Origin: UBA4971 sp900019985
GTDB taxonomy: Bacteria; Bacillota; SHA-98; UBA4971
Assembly: GCA_050949175.1 (NCBI GenBank)
Contig: JBMNFG010000011.1
Coordinates: 310,001 to 374,000, forward strand
DNA length: 64,000 bases
Direction: 5' to 3'
A program made the translations under genes and the position numbers. Numbering within the stretch: the stretch's first letter is position 1; every line of letters starts with the position of its first letter. The notes under the pieces were generated by a model. That model ran no database searches, had not been told where the DNA came from, and saw only the letters and a list, made by a program, of their open reading frames with translations. Of the stretch, positions 25,775 to 33,971 are shown piece after piece.

Positions 25775-26865
25775 AGCTAATAGACGTTGTGAAGGTCTTC
25801 CGCGACAGAAGCGGCGCAAAAGACCACATTGTTGCAGTGGACGGAGTCTCGCTTAAGCTCATCCAAGGCGAACTCCTGACACTCTTGGGCCCCTCCGGGT
25901 GCGGAAAGACAACAACCCTACGGATGGTAGGCGGGTTTGAGATGCCTACTTCAGGCAAGGTCGTATTAGACGGCAAGGTAATAAACGACTTTCCGCCGCA
26001 CAAACGCGATACTGCCATGGTATTTCAGAGCTATGCTCTATTCCCTCACCTTACCGTATTTGAAAACGTGGCATATGGGCTTCGCATGAGGAAGATGGAA
26101 AAGGATGCAATTGTTGCCAAGGCCCGTCATGCCCTAAGCCTAGTAGGCCTGGAAGGCCTGGAAGAGAGGCAGCCCGGTTCACTATCAGGCGGACAACAGC
26201 AAAGAGTCGCCTTAGCCAGGGCGCTCGTTGTCGAGCCTAAGGTCCTTCTCTTGGATGAGCCCCTGTCAAATCTCGATGCCAGGCTCAGAGCACAGATGCG
26301 CATTGAGATCAGAAAGATCCAGCAGGCCTTAAACATAACCAGTATGTATGTGACCCATGACCAGGAAGAAGCCATGAGCCTTTCAGATCGGATTGCAGTA
26401 ATGAACCATGGCCGAATCGAGCAAATCGGGACACCGCAAGAAGTGTATGCAAAGCCTGTGAATCGGTTTGTCGCTGATTTCATGGGACGGAAAACCACAT
26501 TCCTTGATGGCAAAGTCATGGGCTTTGACGAAAACCTGATGCATGTAAGCGTAATGGATGCCGTCCTTCCGTTTGAGCGGGTATCAGGCATAAATACAGG
26601 AGACGATGTTGAGCTCGTGGTTCGTTCCGAGACTGTTGATATTGTGCCTCCTGGATGCGGAACTTTTCCAGGCAGGATTATTCACGCAGCATACTTCGGG
26701 TCTCAAGTCCTCTACGAAGTAGATCTGCTGGGAACTACCATTACAGCGGAGATTCCTGATCCTCAAGAGAGGGAGATGTTTACACAGGGGAGCGAAGTGG
26801 GAATCAACCTAAAAACCCGCAGTATCCATGTTTTGCCAAGAGCAAATAACGGACAGATTACCTGA
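25756..26865 (+). CDS. ABC transporter ATPase (PotA/FbpC-like)
   Basis: A 369-residue single-domain ATPase. Motifs are Walker A GPSGCGKTT, Q-loop MVFQSYALFPHLTVFENVAYGL, signature LSGGQQQRVALARAL, Walker B VLLLDEPLSNLDA and the H-loop TSMYVTHDQEEA. A C-terminal TOBE region covers about residues 285-360. ATG 25756 lies 8 nt after GAGGAG inside the permease gene. It completes the three-gene importer with the AfuA-like binding protein and fused permease. Confidence 0.92.
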   Translation: MDRYSVELIDVVKVFRDRSGAKDHIVAVDGVSLKLIQGELLTLLGPSGCGKTTTLRMVGGFEMPTSGKVVLDGKVINDFPPHKRDTAMVFQSYALFPHLTVFENVAYGLRMRKMEKDAIVAKARHALSLVGLEGLEERQPGSLSGGQQQRVALARALVVEPKVLLLDEPLSNLDARLRAQMRIEIRKIQQALNITSMYVTHDQEEAMSLSDRIAVMNHGRIEQIGTPQEVYAKPVNRFVADFMGRKTTFLDGKVMGFDENLMHVSVMDAVLPFERVSGINTGDDVELVVRSETVDIVPPGCGTFPGRIIHAAYFGSQVLYEVDLLGTTITAEIPDPQEREMFTQGSEVGINLKTRSIHVLPRANNGQIT

Positions 26866-27202
26866 TGACTATGAAGATCGGACACGTAAAGACCGGACAC
26901 GTTTTGCCGCGAACAATACCTCAAATGTACAGATAACGTACAGACAACGTACCGCTAAGCGTCAAAGATCATCTTACCTTAATCAATGTCTGAACCAACA
27001 TAACAATGGACCTGCCTGACCTCATGTAATCACTCTACGCTCTCAACATTTAAACAAGTGACACAATAAGGCATAAGTTGCGACTCTCTTTGGAAAGGAG
27101 GAGATGCGGGCTTAGACTTGCCAAAGGGTAGTTGGTTCATTGGTGGACATTCTTCGGACAAATCAAATGAAAATAACCTACTGATTTAAGGAGGGTTTTC
27201 TA
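26866..27202 (+). other. Intergenic leader of the ribose-type transporter operon
   Basis: No gene is supported. GGACACGT occurs twice (26880-26905) and ACAGAYAACGTAC twice (26929-26950), small direct repeats that may be remnants or regulator sites. Downstream, AAGGAGGAG near 27100 precedes only a three-codon frame. The actual gene has its own AAGGAGGG just before 27203. Confidence 0.4.
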
Positions 27203-28168
27203 ATGAAGCGGTTTGTCGGACTGCTGCTCGTATTGTCTCTTGTGTTCGTTCTGGGAGGAATCCCCATATCTGTGGCTGCTGCCGATGAAATGACCTTTTA
27301 CGTGATTGCTCACACCGGGCCCGGAGACCCGTTCTGGGCTGTAGTCCAGAAGGGAGTCCAGGATGCAGGCAAGGTCCTTGGCGTCAGGGCGATCTTCCAG
27401 GGGCCTGCAGGATACAACGTGCCGGAGCAAGTGAACATGTTCAAAGCAGCGATGGAAGCCAAGGCTGACGGTATTGCGACATCTATCAGTGATGCCAGGG
27501 CATGGGCAGAGCCTATCGCAGAGGCCAGGAGCCGGGGCATCCCTGTAGTCGCAATCAACTGCCAGGAGCCTGATGAGCTGCGAGGAACCATACCCTACAT
27601 GGCATATATCGGCATGAACGAATATGAAGCAGGAAAGATGGTAGCATACAGACTCCTACCGAAACTCGAAAAAGGCGCCAGAGTAGTCGTGGCAATCCAC
27701 CAGGCAGGACACGTAGGCCTTGAGGCAAGGGCCAAGGGAATCACCGAGGTCATAACGGAAGAACTCGGCGGTACAGTAGATAAGCTTGATATCACACAAG
27801 ACGCCACTCAGGCAATAGGTATCTTAAGGAGCTATCTGAAGGCAAACCCTGACACAGCTGCGATCTTTACACTAGGGCCGCTTGGCGCAATCCCCACCAT
27901 CAAGATGATTAAAGACGACGGGCTGAAGGACAAGATCCTCTTTGCGTCCTTTGACCTTGATTCCAACACAATTCAGGCGATCAAAGAAGGCATTTGCATA
28001 GGCACTGTAGACCAGCAGCAGTATCTGCAGGGATTCATGGCCGTTGTAGAGCTCTATCTGAATGCCAAGTTCAAGCTTGATCCGGCTGACTACGATACAG
28101 GACGCGGATGGGTCACACAGGAGACTGCAGAAATCGTAGAGCTCCTTGTAGAGCAGGGCTACAGATAA
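27203..28168 (+). CDS. Ribose-type sugar ABC transporter substrate-binding protein
   Basis: A 321-residue periplasmic-binding-protein type 1 (RbsB-like) member. The signal peptide is at residues 1-27 (LLLVLSLVFVLGGIPISVAAA), with no cysteine and thus no lipobox. The mature domain starts MTFYVIAHTGPGDPFWAVVQKGVQDAGK and contains ADGIATSISDARAWAEPIAEARSRGIPVVAINCQ and IFTLGPLGAIPTIKMI, typical of sugar binders. A strong AAGGAGGG site precedes the ATG. It is the first gene of an operon with a permease and ATPase. Substrate unknown; pentose, inositol or a related polyol would be usual. Confidence 0.9.
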   Translation: MKRFVGLLLVLSLVFVLGGIPISVAAADEMTFYVIAHTGPGDPFWAVVQKGVQDAGKVLGVRAIFQGPAGYNVPEQVNMFKAAMEAKADGIATSISDARAWAEPIAEARSRGIPVVAINCQEPDELRGTIPYMAYIGMNEYEAGKMVAYRLLPKLEKGARVVVAIHQAGHVGLEARAKGITEVITEELGGTVDKLDITQDATQAIGILRSYLKANPDTAAIFTLGPLGAIPTIKMIKDDGLKDKILFASFDLDSNTIQAIKEGICIGTVDQQQYLQGFMAVVELYLNAKFKLDPADYDTGRGWVTQETAEIVELLVEQGYR

Positions 28169-28195
28169 GCCGCACAAATGCCTGAGACACTGCAA

Positions 28196-28221
28196 GTGGG
28201 TGGGGGAATTCCCCCACCCAC
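28196..28221 (+). terminator. Strong palindromic hairpin downstream of the binding-protein gene
   Basis: An 11-bp GC-rich stem (GTGGGTGGGGG with CCCCCACCCAC) closes an AATT loop. It lies in the 83-bp gap between binding-protein and permease genes. It has no T-run, so it probably stabilises the upstream message or acts as a partial terminator, parallel to the hairpin in the BMP operon. Confidence 0.55.
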
Positions 28222-28251
28222 ACCTCGGACTCGGATAAAGGAGGGAACACA

Positions 28252-29286
28252 ATGGATGGGCAAGGGCCCTCACCGGTGTTAGAATCCTGCGCGACACCGG
28301 AACCTAATGCATTGCAGAAGCACCCGTTCTGGAGGTCTCTGTTACATCACCGTGAGATCGGCGTAGCATGCGCTTTGGTAGTCGTATTCACAGTCTTCTT
28401 TTCAATGCAAAGACATTTCTTGAGTGCAGGCACGCTTGGAGATATCGTGACAGTCGCTGCAGAGCTCGGAGTTGTCGCTGTCGGTGCCAGCTTCCTTATG
28501 ATTTCAGGAGAGATGGACTTATCCGTGGGTTCAAACTTCGCCTTCAGCGGTATGCTCTTAGCTATGCTCATTACACAGTACAACTGGAACCCCATCCTTG
28601 CCTTCATCGCAGCACTGGCCTGTTCAGCCGGTATAGGTGCCCTTAATGGCCTAATCACCTTGTCTATAGGGATTCCGTCGTTTATTACGACTCTGGGTGC
28701 AATGATGTTTTGGAGAGGGGTCGCGCTTTACCTGACGCAAGGGTGGCCCATCAGCATATTTGAAGATATCCCACTGCTTAGGTGGTTAGGAGGAAGCAAA
28801 GTCTTTGCCACGGTTCATATCTCCGCTGTATGGTGGCTTATTATCGGCATCATCTTCTGGATAATACTCCAGAAGACTCCCTACGGCAACTGGGTTTTCG
28901 CAACAGGAGGCAAGCGCGGAGCGGCGCGGGCCCTGGGAGTGCCTGACTTCAAGGTGAAATTGATTAACTTCACTCTCATCGGCCTTTTAGCAGGACTTGG
29001 AGGCTGCTTCCAACTGGGGCGAATGGGGTCCATGTCTCCTGTATGGGGCCAAGATCTTGCCCTTGAAGCGATTGCAGCCTCTGTCGTCGGTGGAAACGCA
29101 TTGACAGGAGGAGTAGGAACCATACTCGGAACCCTGCTGGGAGCGATCACCATGGCATCTATCAGGATAGGATTGGTTATGATCGGTGCTCCTGCATACT
29201 GGTACATGTCTTTTGTAGGATTTATCGTTGTCGCAGCGGTTGCCCTCAACGTTAAGCTTGGGGAGGTGATCTCATGGAAAAAATGA
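28252..29286 (+). CDS. Ribose-type ABC transporter permease
   Basis: A 344-residue RbsC-like membrane protein. Characteristic elements are FLMISGEMDLSVGSNFAFSGMLLAML, GALNGLITLSIGIPSFITTLGAMMFWRGVALYLTQGWP, NWVFATGGKRGAARALGVPDFKVK and AASVVGGNALTGGVGTILGTLLGA. ATG 28252 has AAAGGAGGG upstream. It ends 13 bp inside the ATPase gene. It carries the sugar path of the importer. Confidence 0.92.
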   Translation: MDGQGPSPVLESCATPEPNALQKHPFWRSLLHHREIGVACALVVVFTVFFSMQRHFLSAGTLGDIVTVAAELGVVAVGASFLMISGEMDLSVGSNFAFSGMLLAMLITQYNWNPILAFIAALACSAGIGALNGLITLSIGIPSFITTLGAMMFWRGVALYLTQGWPISIFEDIPLLRWLGGSKVFATVHISAVWWLIIGIIFWIILQKTPYGNWVFATGGKRGAARALGVPDFKVKLINFTLIGLLAGLGGCFQLGRMGSMSPVWGQDLALEAIAASVVGGNALTGGVGTILGTLLGAITMASIRIGLVMIGAPAYWYMSFVGFIVVAAVALNVKLGEVISWKK

Positions 29287-30077
29287 CGAGTCCCGCTCCA
29301 AGCCATGTGCCGGTCATTGAAGGGATCAAGCTCTGCAAATGGTTCGGCCGTGTGGCTGCCTTAAAAGATGTTGACATCACAATTGAGCGCGGTAAAGTCG
29401 TCGGGCTGGTAGGTGATAACGGGGCAGGAAAATCCACGCTCATCAAGATCCTGTCCGGAGTCCACAGGCCGGACTCAGGTGAGCTGTGGTTTGAAGGGAA
29501 AAAGGTTGAACTGGATTCACCCAGAGATGCCAGGAAGCTGGGAATAGAAACTGTATACCAGGACTTAGCCCTTGTAGAGACTATGAGCATCGCAAGGAAT
29601 TTCTTTCTCGGCGCGGAACCCAAAATAAGGTTCGGCTTCTTCAACCTGCTCGACGGACGCAAGATGCGCCAGGCAACAGAAAAAATGCTCAGAGATATCG
29701 GGATTACTGTGAGATCCGCTCACCAGGAAGTTTCTACTCTTTCAGGCGGAGAACGCCAGGCAATAGCAATCGGCAGGACAATGCACTTCGGCGGGAAGGT
29801 CCTGATTCTTGACGAGCCTACTTCCGCCTTGTCCGTGCATGAGACCAACAAAGTCCTAAGTTATATTGACGAAGCCAGAAACAGAGGCCTCTCTGTTATT
29901 TTCATAACTCACAATCTGTACCACGTATATCCGGTAGCGGATAAAATCATCGTGCTGGAGCACGGAAGGAAAGTTGGAGACTTCCGCAAGGAAGAAACAA
30001 GCGTTGAGGAACTTATAGACATAATCGTCCATGGGATTAGGGGAGACAGAAGAGCTGTCAACAATGCAAGCGGATAG
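29274..30077 (+). CDS. Ribose-type ABC transporter ATPase, single domain (FrcA-like)
   Basis: A 267-residue single ABC domain. Walker A is GDNGAGKST, the signature STLSGGERQAIAIGRTM, Walker B VLILDEPTSALS and the H-loop FITHNLYHVYPVADKI. Most ribose-type systems use a two-domain ATPase of about 500 residues; a single-domain one resembles fructose-importer FrcA, so the importer likely uses a homodimer. ATG 29274 follows GGGGAGGTGATCTC within the permease gene. Its stop is followed by a hairpin. Confidence 0.9.
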   Translation: MEKMTSPAPSHVPVIEGIKLCKWFGRVAALKDVDITIERGKVVGLVGDNGAGKSTLIKILSGVHRPDSGELWFEGKKVELDSPRDARKLGIETVYQDLALVETMSIARNFFLGAEPKIRFGFFNLLDGRKMRQATEKMLRDIGITVRSAHQEVSTLSGGERQAIAIGRTMHFGGKVLILDEPTSALSVHETNKVLSYIDEARNRGLSVIFITHNLYHVYPVADKIIVLEHGRKVGDFRKEETSVEELIDIIVHGIRGDRRAVNNASG

Positions 30078-30112
30078 TCTGAAGCCCACAATTCCGGTGG
30101 CAAAACGTAGAG

Positions 30113-30140
30113 TAATCCCGCTTCACAGAAGGCGGGATTA
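30113..30140 (+). terminator. Candidate terminator after the ribose-type transporter
   Basis: TAATCCCGC (30113-30121) pairs with GCGGGATTA (30132-30140) around a 10-nt loop, followed by TTCAGTTT. The stem is good but the T-run is poor. Confidence 0.5.
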
Positions 30141-30253
30141 TTCAGTTTCCGACCGTTTACTACCTGGCGTTTATGCTTGGCAGTTGCTGCTGTTAATGCT
30201 TGTCTTTCCAAAAGCCCAGAATCGTGGGATATGCTTGAAACAACATGATGTAG

Positions 30254-30259
30254 TATAAT
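30254..30259 (+). promoter_or_regulatory. Perfect TATAAT, possible -10 element for the LarA-family gene
   Basis: TATAAT sits 50 bp before the TTG start at 30309. A convincing -35 at the right spacing is not visible (TTGAAA at 30235-30240 is only 13 bp away; TGCTTG at 30232-30237 is 16 bp away), so the promoter call is tentative. Confidence 0.4.
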
Positions 30260-30308
30260 AATCTTACATTTTCCTGGAATCATTAAGTCAGTATGAGGTG
30301 TTTGCAAA

Positions 30309-31697
30309 TTGCCCGGATTCACAATGGACTTCGGAGGCAATAATCTCATCGAACTCGAGTTGCCTGACCGGACTTGCTGCCTTGAGATGGCAAAACCTTC
30401 ACCGATTACTAAGCCTCAAGATGCTATCCTTGAAAGCATACGAAATCCTATTGAATCACGTGGGCTTGGCGAGATCGTAAGAAACAAAGGAAAGCCGGTC
30501 AAAGAATTGACTGTTGCAGTAGTAGTGTCAGACAACACCAGGCCTGTACCTTATACCGGTGATTCAGGAATCCTGGTCCCGATAATTGACGAGCTTATCA
30601 ACCTCGGGATACAGCCTGAGCTCATCACAATTATAGTCGCCACCGGAACCCACAGAGAGCTTTCAGAAGATGAACAGAGAGCCATGCTTGACCCTTCTGT
30701 GTTTGACAGAAATATACGAATCGTGTGCCATGACTCGAGGGATGAATCCAACCTCGATTTCTTAGGTGTCACATCCAGAGGAAGTAAGGTATTCATTAAC
30801 AAGGTATACCTTGAATCAGACGTAAAAATCCTAACCGGCCTCGTTGAAAGCCATTTCATGGCAGGAGCTTCAGGAGGAAGAAAAGCGGTTTGCCCCGGTC
30901 TCATAGGCGAAGACAGCACCTACATATTTCACGGCCCTGAGTTCCTATCGTCACCTAACGCTGCTGACCTGGTCTTAGATGGGAACCCTTGCCACGAAGA
31001 AGCCGTTGAAGTTGCCAAGATGACAGGGGTTGATTTCATTGTCAATGTGACTTTAGATGATAGATTCCGGCTTACAGGAGTATACTCAGGGGATCTTGAA
31101 GCTGCGCACATGAAAGCTGTGGAGCGGATACGAGAATATGTAACCATACCGGTACGCCAAACGTATGACATTGTAGTTACTCATGCGGGCTTTGTCGGAA
31201 TCAACCACTACCAGGCTGCTAAAGCAGGAGTGGTGGCCATTCCCATCATGAAGCCGGGTGCAAAATTGATAATGGCTGCTAATACTGTAGATAAAGATCC
31301 TGTAGGAAGCCCTTACTATCGTACACTCATCCACTTATTGACTCTCAACGGACCGGAGAGTTTCATGAGGCTGATAACAAGCAAGGATTGGAGCTTCATC
31401 CCTGAACAATGGCAGGTTCAGATGTGGTCAAAGGTATTCTCAAGAACGCCCATGGAAAACTTCACTTTCTGTGCGCCCCACGTTTCGCAAAAGGATGCAA
31501 AGATCCTGCCGGGCATTGACGGAAACCTGCTGCTACCGGCAGATCGGCGGTATTCATCGGATCTTCGTGACGCAAAAGACATGGTGGAACTGGCTGTTGC
31601 CAACGCAATACAAGATTACAGGTCAAAAGGAATTGAACCGTCCATAGCGTTCTTGAAAGACGGTCCGTACGGTATCCCTGTTCCTGTCAAACCTTAG
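30309..31697 (+). CDS. LarA-family (DUF2088) nickel-dependent racemase homologue
   Basis: A 462-residue homologue of lactate racemase LarA, which uses a nickel-pincer nucleotide to racemise or epimerise 2-hydroxy acids. Motifs are DNTRPVP (75-81), ATGTHR (111-116, catalytic His region) and SHFMAGASGGRK (181-192), whose lysine matches the residue that anchors the cofactor. No larB, larC or larE is visible in this window, so maturation must come from elsewhere. Neighbours are sugar-acid enzymes, so the substrate may be an aldonate-like acid and not lactate (inference). TTG 30309 is chosen for GAGGTG 8 nt upstream; ATG 30324 is an alternative. Confidence 0.86.
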   Translation: MPGFTMDFGGNNLIELELPDRTCCLEMAKPSPITKPQDAILESIRNPIESRGLGEIVRNKGKPVKELTVAVVVSDNTRPVPYTGDSGILVPIIDELINLGIQPELITIIVATGTHRELSEDEQRAMLDPSVFDRNIRIVCHDSRDESNLDFLGVTSRGSKVFINKVYLESDVKILTGLVESHFMAGASGGRKAVCPGLIGEDSTYIFHGPEFLSSPNAADLVLDGNPCHEEAVEVAKMTGVDFIVNVTLDDRFRLTGVYSGDLEAAHMKAVERIREYVTIPVRQTYDIVVTHAGFVGINHYQAAKAGVVAIPIMKPGAKLIMAANTVDKDPVGSPYYRTLIHLLTLNGPESFMRLITSKDWSFIPEQWQVQMWSKVFSRTPMENFTFCAPHVSQKDAKILPGIDGNLLLPADRRYSSDLRDAKDMVELAVANAIQDYRSKGIEPSIAFLKDGPYGIPVPVKP

Positions 31698-31713
31698 AGA
31701 TGGAGGGGTTGCT

Positions 31714-32856
31714 ATGCAATATCGAAAACTGGGAAAGACAGGCCTTAATGTTTCCGCTTTGGGGTTTGGCTGTATGAGGCTGCCCCGCTCTGAATCCGGC
31801 AACTCCGGGGCCGATACTGAAGAAGCTGTCCGCATGATACGATATGCCATAGATAACGGCGTAAACTACATAGACACTGCGTATAACTATCACAGCCGCC
31901 AAGGGGAAAACATCGTAGGCAAGGCTTTGGCAGACGGATACCGGGAAAGAGTTTATCTTGCTACCAAATGTCCTGTCTGGCTCCTGGAATCTCCGGATGA
32001 CGTCGATAAGTACCTAACTGAACAGCTGGAGAAGCTTGCCACAGATCACGTGGATTTCTACCTTTTGCACTCTATTAACAGGCATTCATGGGATAAAGCA
32101 AAGAAACTCAGAGTCCTGGATTCCATGGAAAAGGCCAGAGACCGCGGGCTCATCAAGTACATCGGTTTTTCGTTCCATGATACTGTTGATGTGTTCCGTG
32201 AGATCGTCGACTCATATGACTGGGCTCTTACACTGATCCACTTGAATTATGTAGACGATTACTATCAGGCAGGCCTTACCGGCATGAAATATGCAGCTTC
32301 AAAAGGCATTGGAATCGTAGTCATGGAGCCTCTCCGCGGTGGGAAGCTGGCACAGAATGTACCCCCTGATGTACAGGCTGTGTGGGACAAAGCAAAGACT
32401 AAACGAACTCCTGCAGAATGGGGGCTTAAATGGGTCTTGCACCATCCTGAGGTATCTTGTGTCCTCAGCGGAATGAGTTCTATGGACCAGGTGATTGAGA
32501 ACTTGCGCATAGCCGGTGATGCCCTACCTAACTCATTAACCGATGAAGACCTGGCATTGATCAGCGAGGCAAAAGCCTTGTACAAAGATCGCATAAAAAT
32601 ACCGTGCACTGAATGTAACTACTGTCTCCCCTGCCCCAACAATGTGGCCATTACCGATGTTTTCTCACTCTATAATGATTACTTCGTATACGGAGCCGGG
32701 GATGCTTCAAGAGGATTCTATGCATTCCTTAAGAAAGCAAATGCAGACCCATCAGCATGCACAGAATGCAAGGAGTGCGAAGGCCTGTGCCCGCAACACC
32801 TGCCCATTACCGATTTCCTCAAGAAAGCAAAAGCACTTTTTGGCGAGACAGATTGA
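31714..32856 (+). CDS. Aldo/keto reductase with C-terminal 4Fe-4S domain
   Basis: A 380-residue protein. Residues about 1-280 are an aldo/keto reductase barrel: MQYRKLGKTGLNVSALGFGCMRLP, YIDTAYNYH with the catalytic Tyr, DFYLLHSIN. The C-terminus carries two cysteine clusters, CTECNYCLPCPNN and CTECKECEGLCPQHLP, for iron-sulfur centres. This domain pair is common in anaerobes, where the iron-sulfur part may replace NADPH as electron donor. A GATGGAGGGG site precedes the ATG, 16 bp after the LarA-family gene, so they are cotranscribed. Confidence 0.93.
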   Translation: MQYRKLGKTGLNVSALGFGCMRLPRSESGNSGADTEEAVRMIRYAIDNGVNYIDTAYNYHSRQGENIVGKALADGYRERVYLATKCPVWLLESPDDVDKYLTEQLEKLATDHVDFYLLHSINRHSWDKAKKLRVLDSMEKARDRGLIKYIGFSFHDTVDVFREIVDSYDWALTLIHLNYVDDYYQAGLTGMKYAASKGIGIVVMEPLRGGKLAQNVPPDVQAVWDKAKTKRTPAEWGLKWVLHHPEVSCVLSGMSSMDQVIENLRIAGDALPNSLTDEDLALISEAKALYKDRIKIPCTECNYCLPCPNNVAITDVFSLYNDYFVYGAGDASRGFYAFLKKANADPSACTECKECEGLCPQHLPITDFLKKAKALFGETD

Positions 32857-32869
32857 TAAAGGTGGACTT

Positions 32870-32915
32870 GGGGCAGATACGCGCCGGACAAACCTCAGCC
32901 GGGTCTATCTGCCCC
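32870..32915. terminator. Bidirectional terminator-like hairpin
   Basis: GGGGCAGATA (32870-32879) pairs perfectly with TATCTGCCCC (32906-32915). It sits between the convergent aldo/keto reductase and RidA genes. There is no clear T-run on either side, so efficiency is uncertain. Confidence 0.45.
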
Positions 32916-32930
32916 AGCAGCTCCCGAAGA

Positions 32931-33392
32931 CTAGTCTTCAACTTCAGCGATCATTTCAACTTCTACTGCAGCATCTAAAGGAAGTTCATTACACGCCAAT
33001 GCGCATCTTGAGTGTTTGCCCTTTTCTCCAAAGACCTCAACCAGGAAATCTGAAGCCCCGTTGATGACCATTGGCTGATTCACGAAGCCCTTTGCACTGT
33101 TGACATAGCCGTGTATGTTTACGATTTTCTTGACCTTATCCAAATCACCGATTGCACTTTTCAGGATAGCCACAAGATTGATTGCGCAAATCCTTGCAGC
33201 GTCATATGCCTCTTCTTCACTGACATCCTCGCCAACTTTACCTTTATATTTCAACTCACCCTCAACAGTGCAAAGCTGGCCTGAGATGTAAATGAGGTTA
33301 CCGGTTCTGGCGTAAGGAATATAGGACGCTAACGGTTTTGCAGGTTCCGGCAACTCAACACCGAGCTCTTTAAGTCTTTCTTCAACTTTCAC
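32931..33392 (-). CDS. RidA/YjgF-family protein
   Basis: A 153-residue RidA-like protein. Motifs are YIPYARTGNLIYISGQLC near the N-terminus, CAINLVAILKSAIGDLDKVKKIVNIHGYVNSAKGF and the C-terminal RCALACNELPLDAAVEVEMIAEV with the conserved Arg. RidA enzymes hydrolyse reactive enamine/imine intermediates; YjgF homologues often accompany sugar-acid or amino-acid pathways. GTG 33392 is chosen because GGAGGA is 8 nt upstream; extending the frame to 33497 adds an unrelated basic leader with no such site. Confidence 0.88.
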   Translation of the reverse strand: MKVEERLKELGVELPEPAKPLASYIPYARTGNLIYISGQLCTVEGELKYKGKVGEDVSEEEAYDAARICAINLVAILKSAIGDLDKVKKIVNIHGYVNSAKGFVNQPMVINGASDFLVEVFGEKGKHSRCALACNELPLDAAVEVEMIAEVED

Positions 33393-33971
33393 GTATTCAT
33401 TCCTCCTTCTTCCAACAACAGTTATAGGGCTTCTTTGTATAGGTTGTGTAGTTATACCTTTTGCAAGTATCTTGAAAACCCTTCTTGCAAGAGGCAAATC
33501 CAGGCGGCCAATTGTGTTATATCCCCTGGAATTGCGCAGCTTTCCATGTCTTGCTAAAATAGCCCCAAGGGACAGACGGCCTTATTTCGGCTGCTGCTCG
33601 CATAACAATGATCTGCATCTTTTGGGGTTACATGACCGGCGCTAAAGCTGTCTACACAATGCCATCGCAGTTCGTGAAAAAAACTTTCTTCAGGAGAAGG
33701 ATTGAGAGGCTCTTCGTAGAAGTACTAATCAAACTTAGGTTATTTGCCTTGAAAATTGTCTACATTGGCACATCTGAGAAAGCGTCCGATTCCATTAAGC
33801 AGCGAAATGGTCTATGGTATTAATAGACGGTTTTCGTCTGTACTCAGGTTTTGAGGCCTGTCTTAACACGCTTTCCGACGCGTAAGTCATACACAGTGAA
33901 AAACAGTGGTTGACAGAGAGCACCACTGATCAGGATTAGGACCTATTCTTGTAAAGGAGGATACAGAGTCA
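33393..33971. other. Divergent intergenic region between ridA and the dehydrogenase operon
   Basis: No gene is convincing here; a 71-codon frame at 33608-33823 lacks a ribosome binding site. The region is AT-rich. It contains the candidate promoter and operator at 33904-33928 and the strong AAAGGAGG site of the next gene. Confidence 0.5.
33904..33928 (+). promoter_or_regulatory. Inverted repeat overlapping a TTGACA -35 box
   Basis: CAGTGGT (33904-33910) and ACCACTG (33922-33928) are perfect 7-bp arms with an 11-bp spacer. A consensus TTGACA at 33910-33915 starts in the left arm. A -10 is weak (GGATTA about 17 bp downstream). This fits an operator for control of the operon at 33972-38834, which encodes an RpiR-type regulator. 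Confidence 0.5.

Noticed and set aside
33608..33823. 71-codon frame in the ridA upstream gap
   Set aside because: No ribosome binding site, composition like its intergenic surroundings, and no recognisable features.
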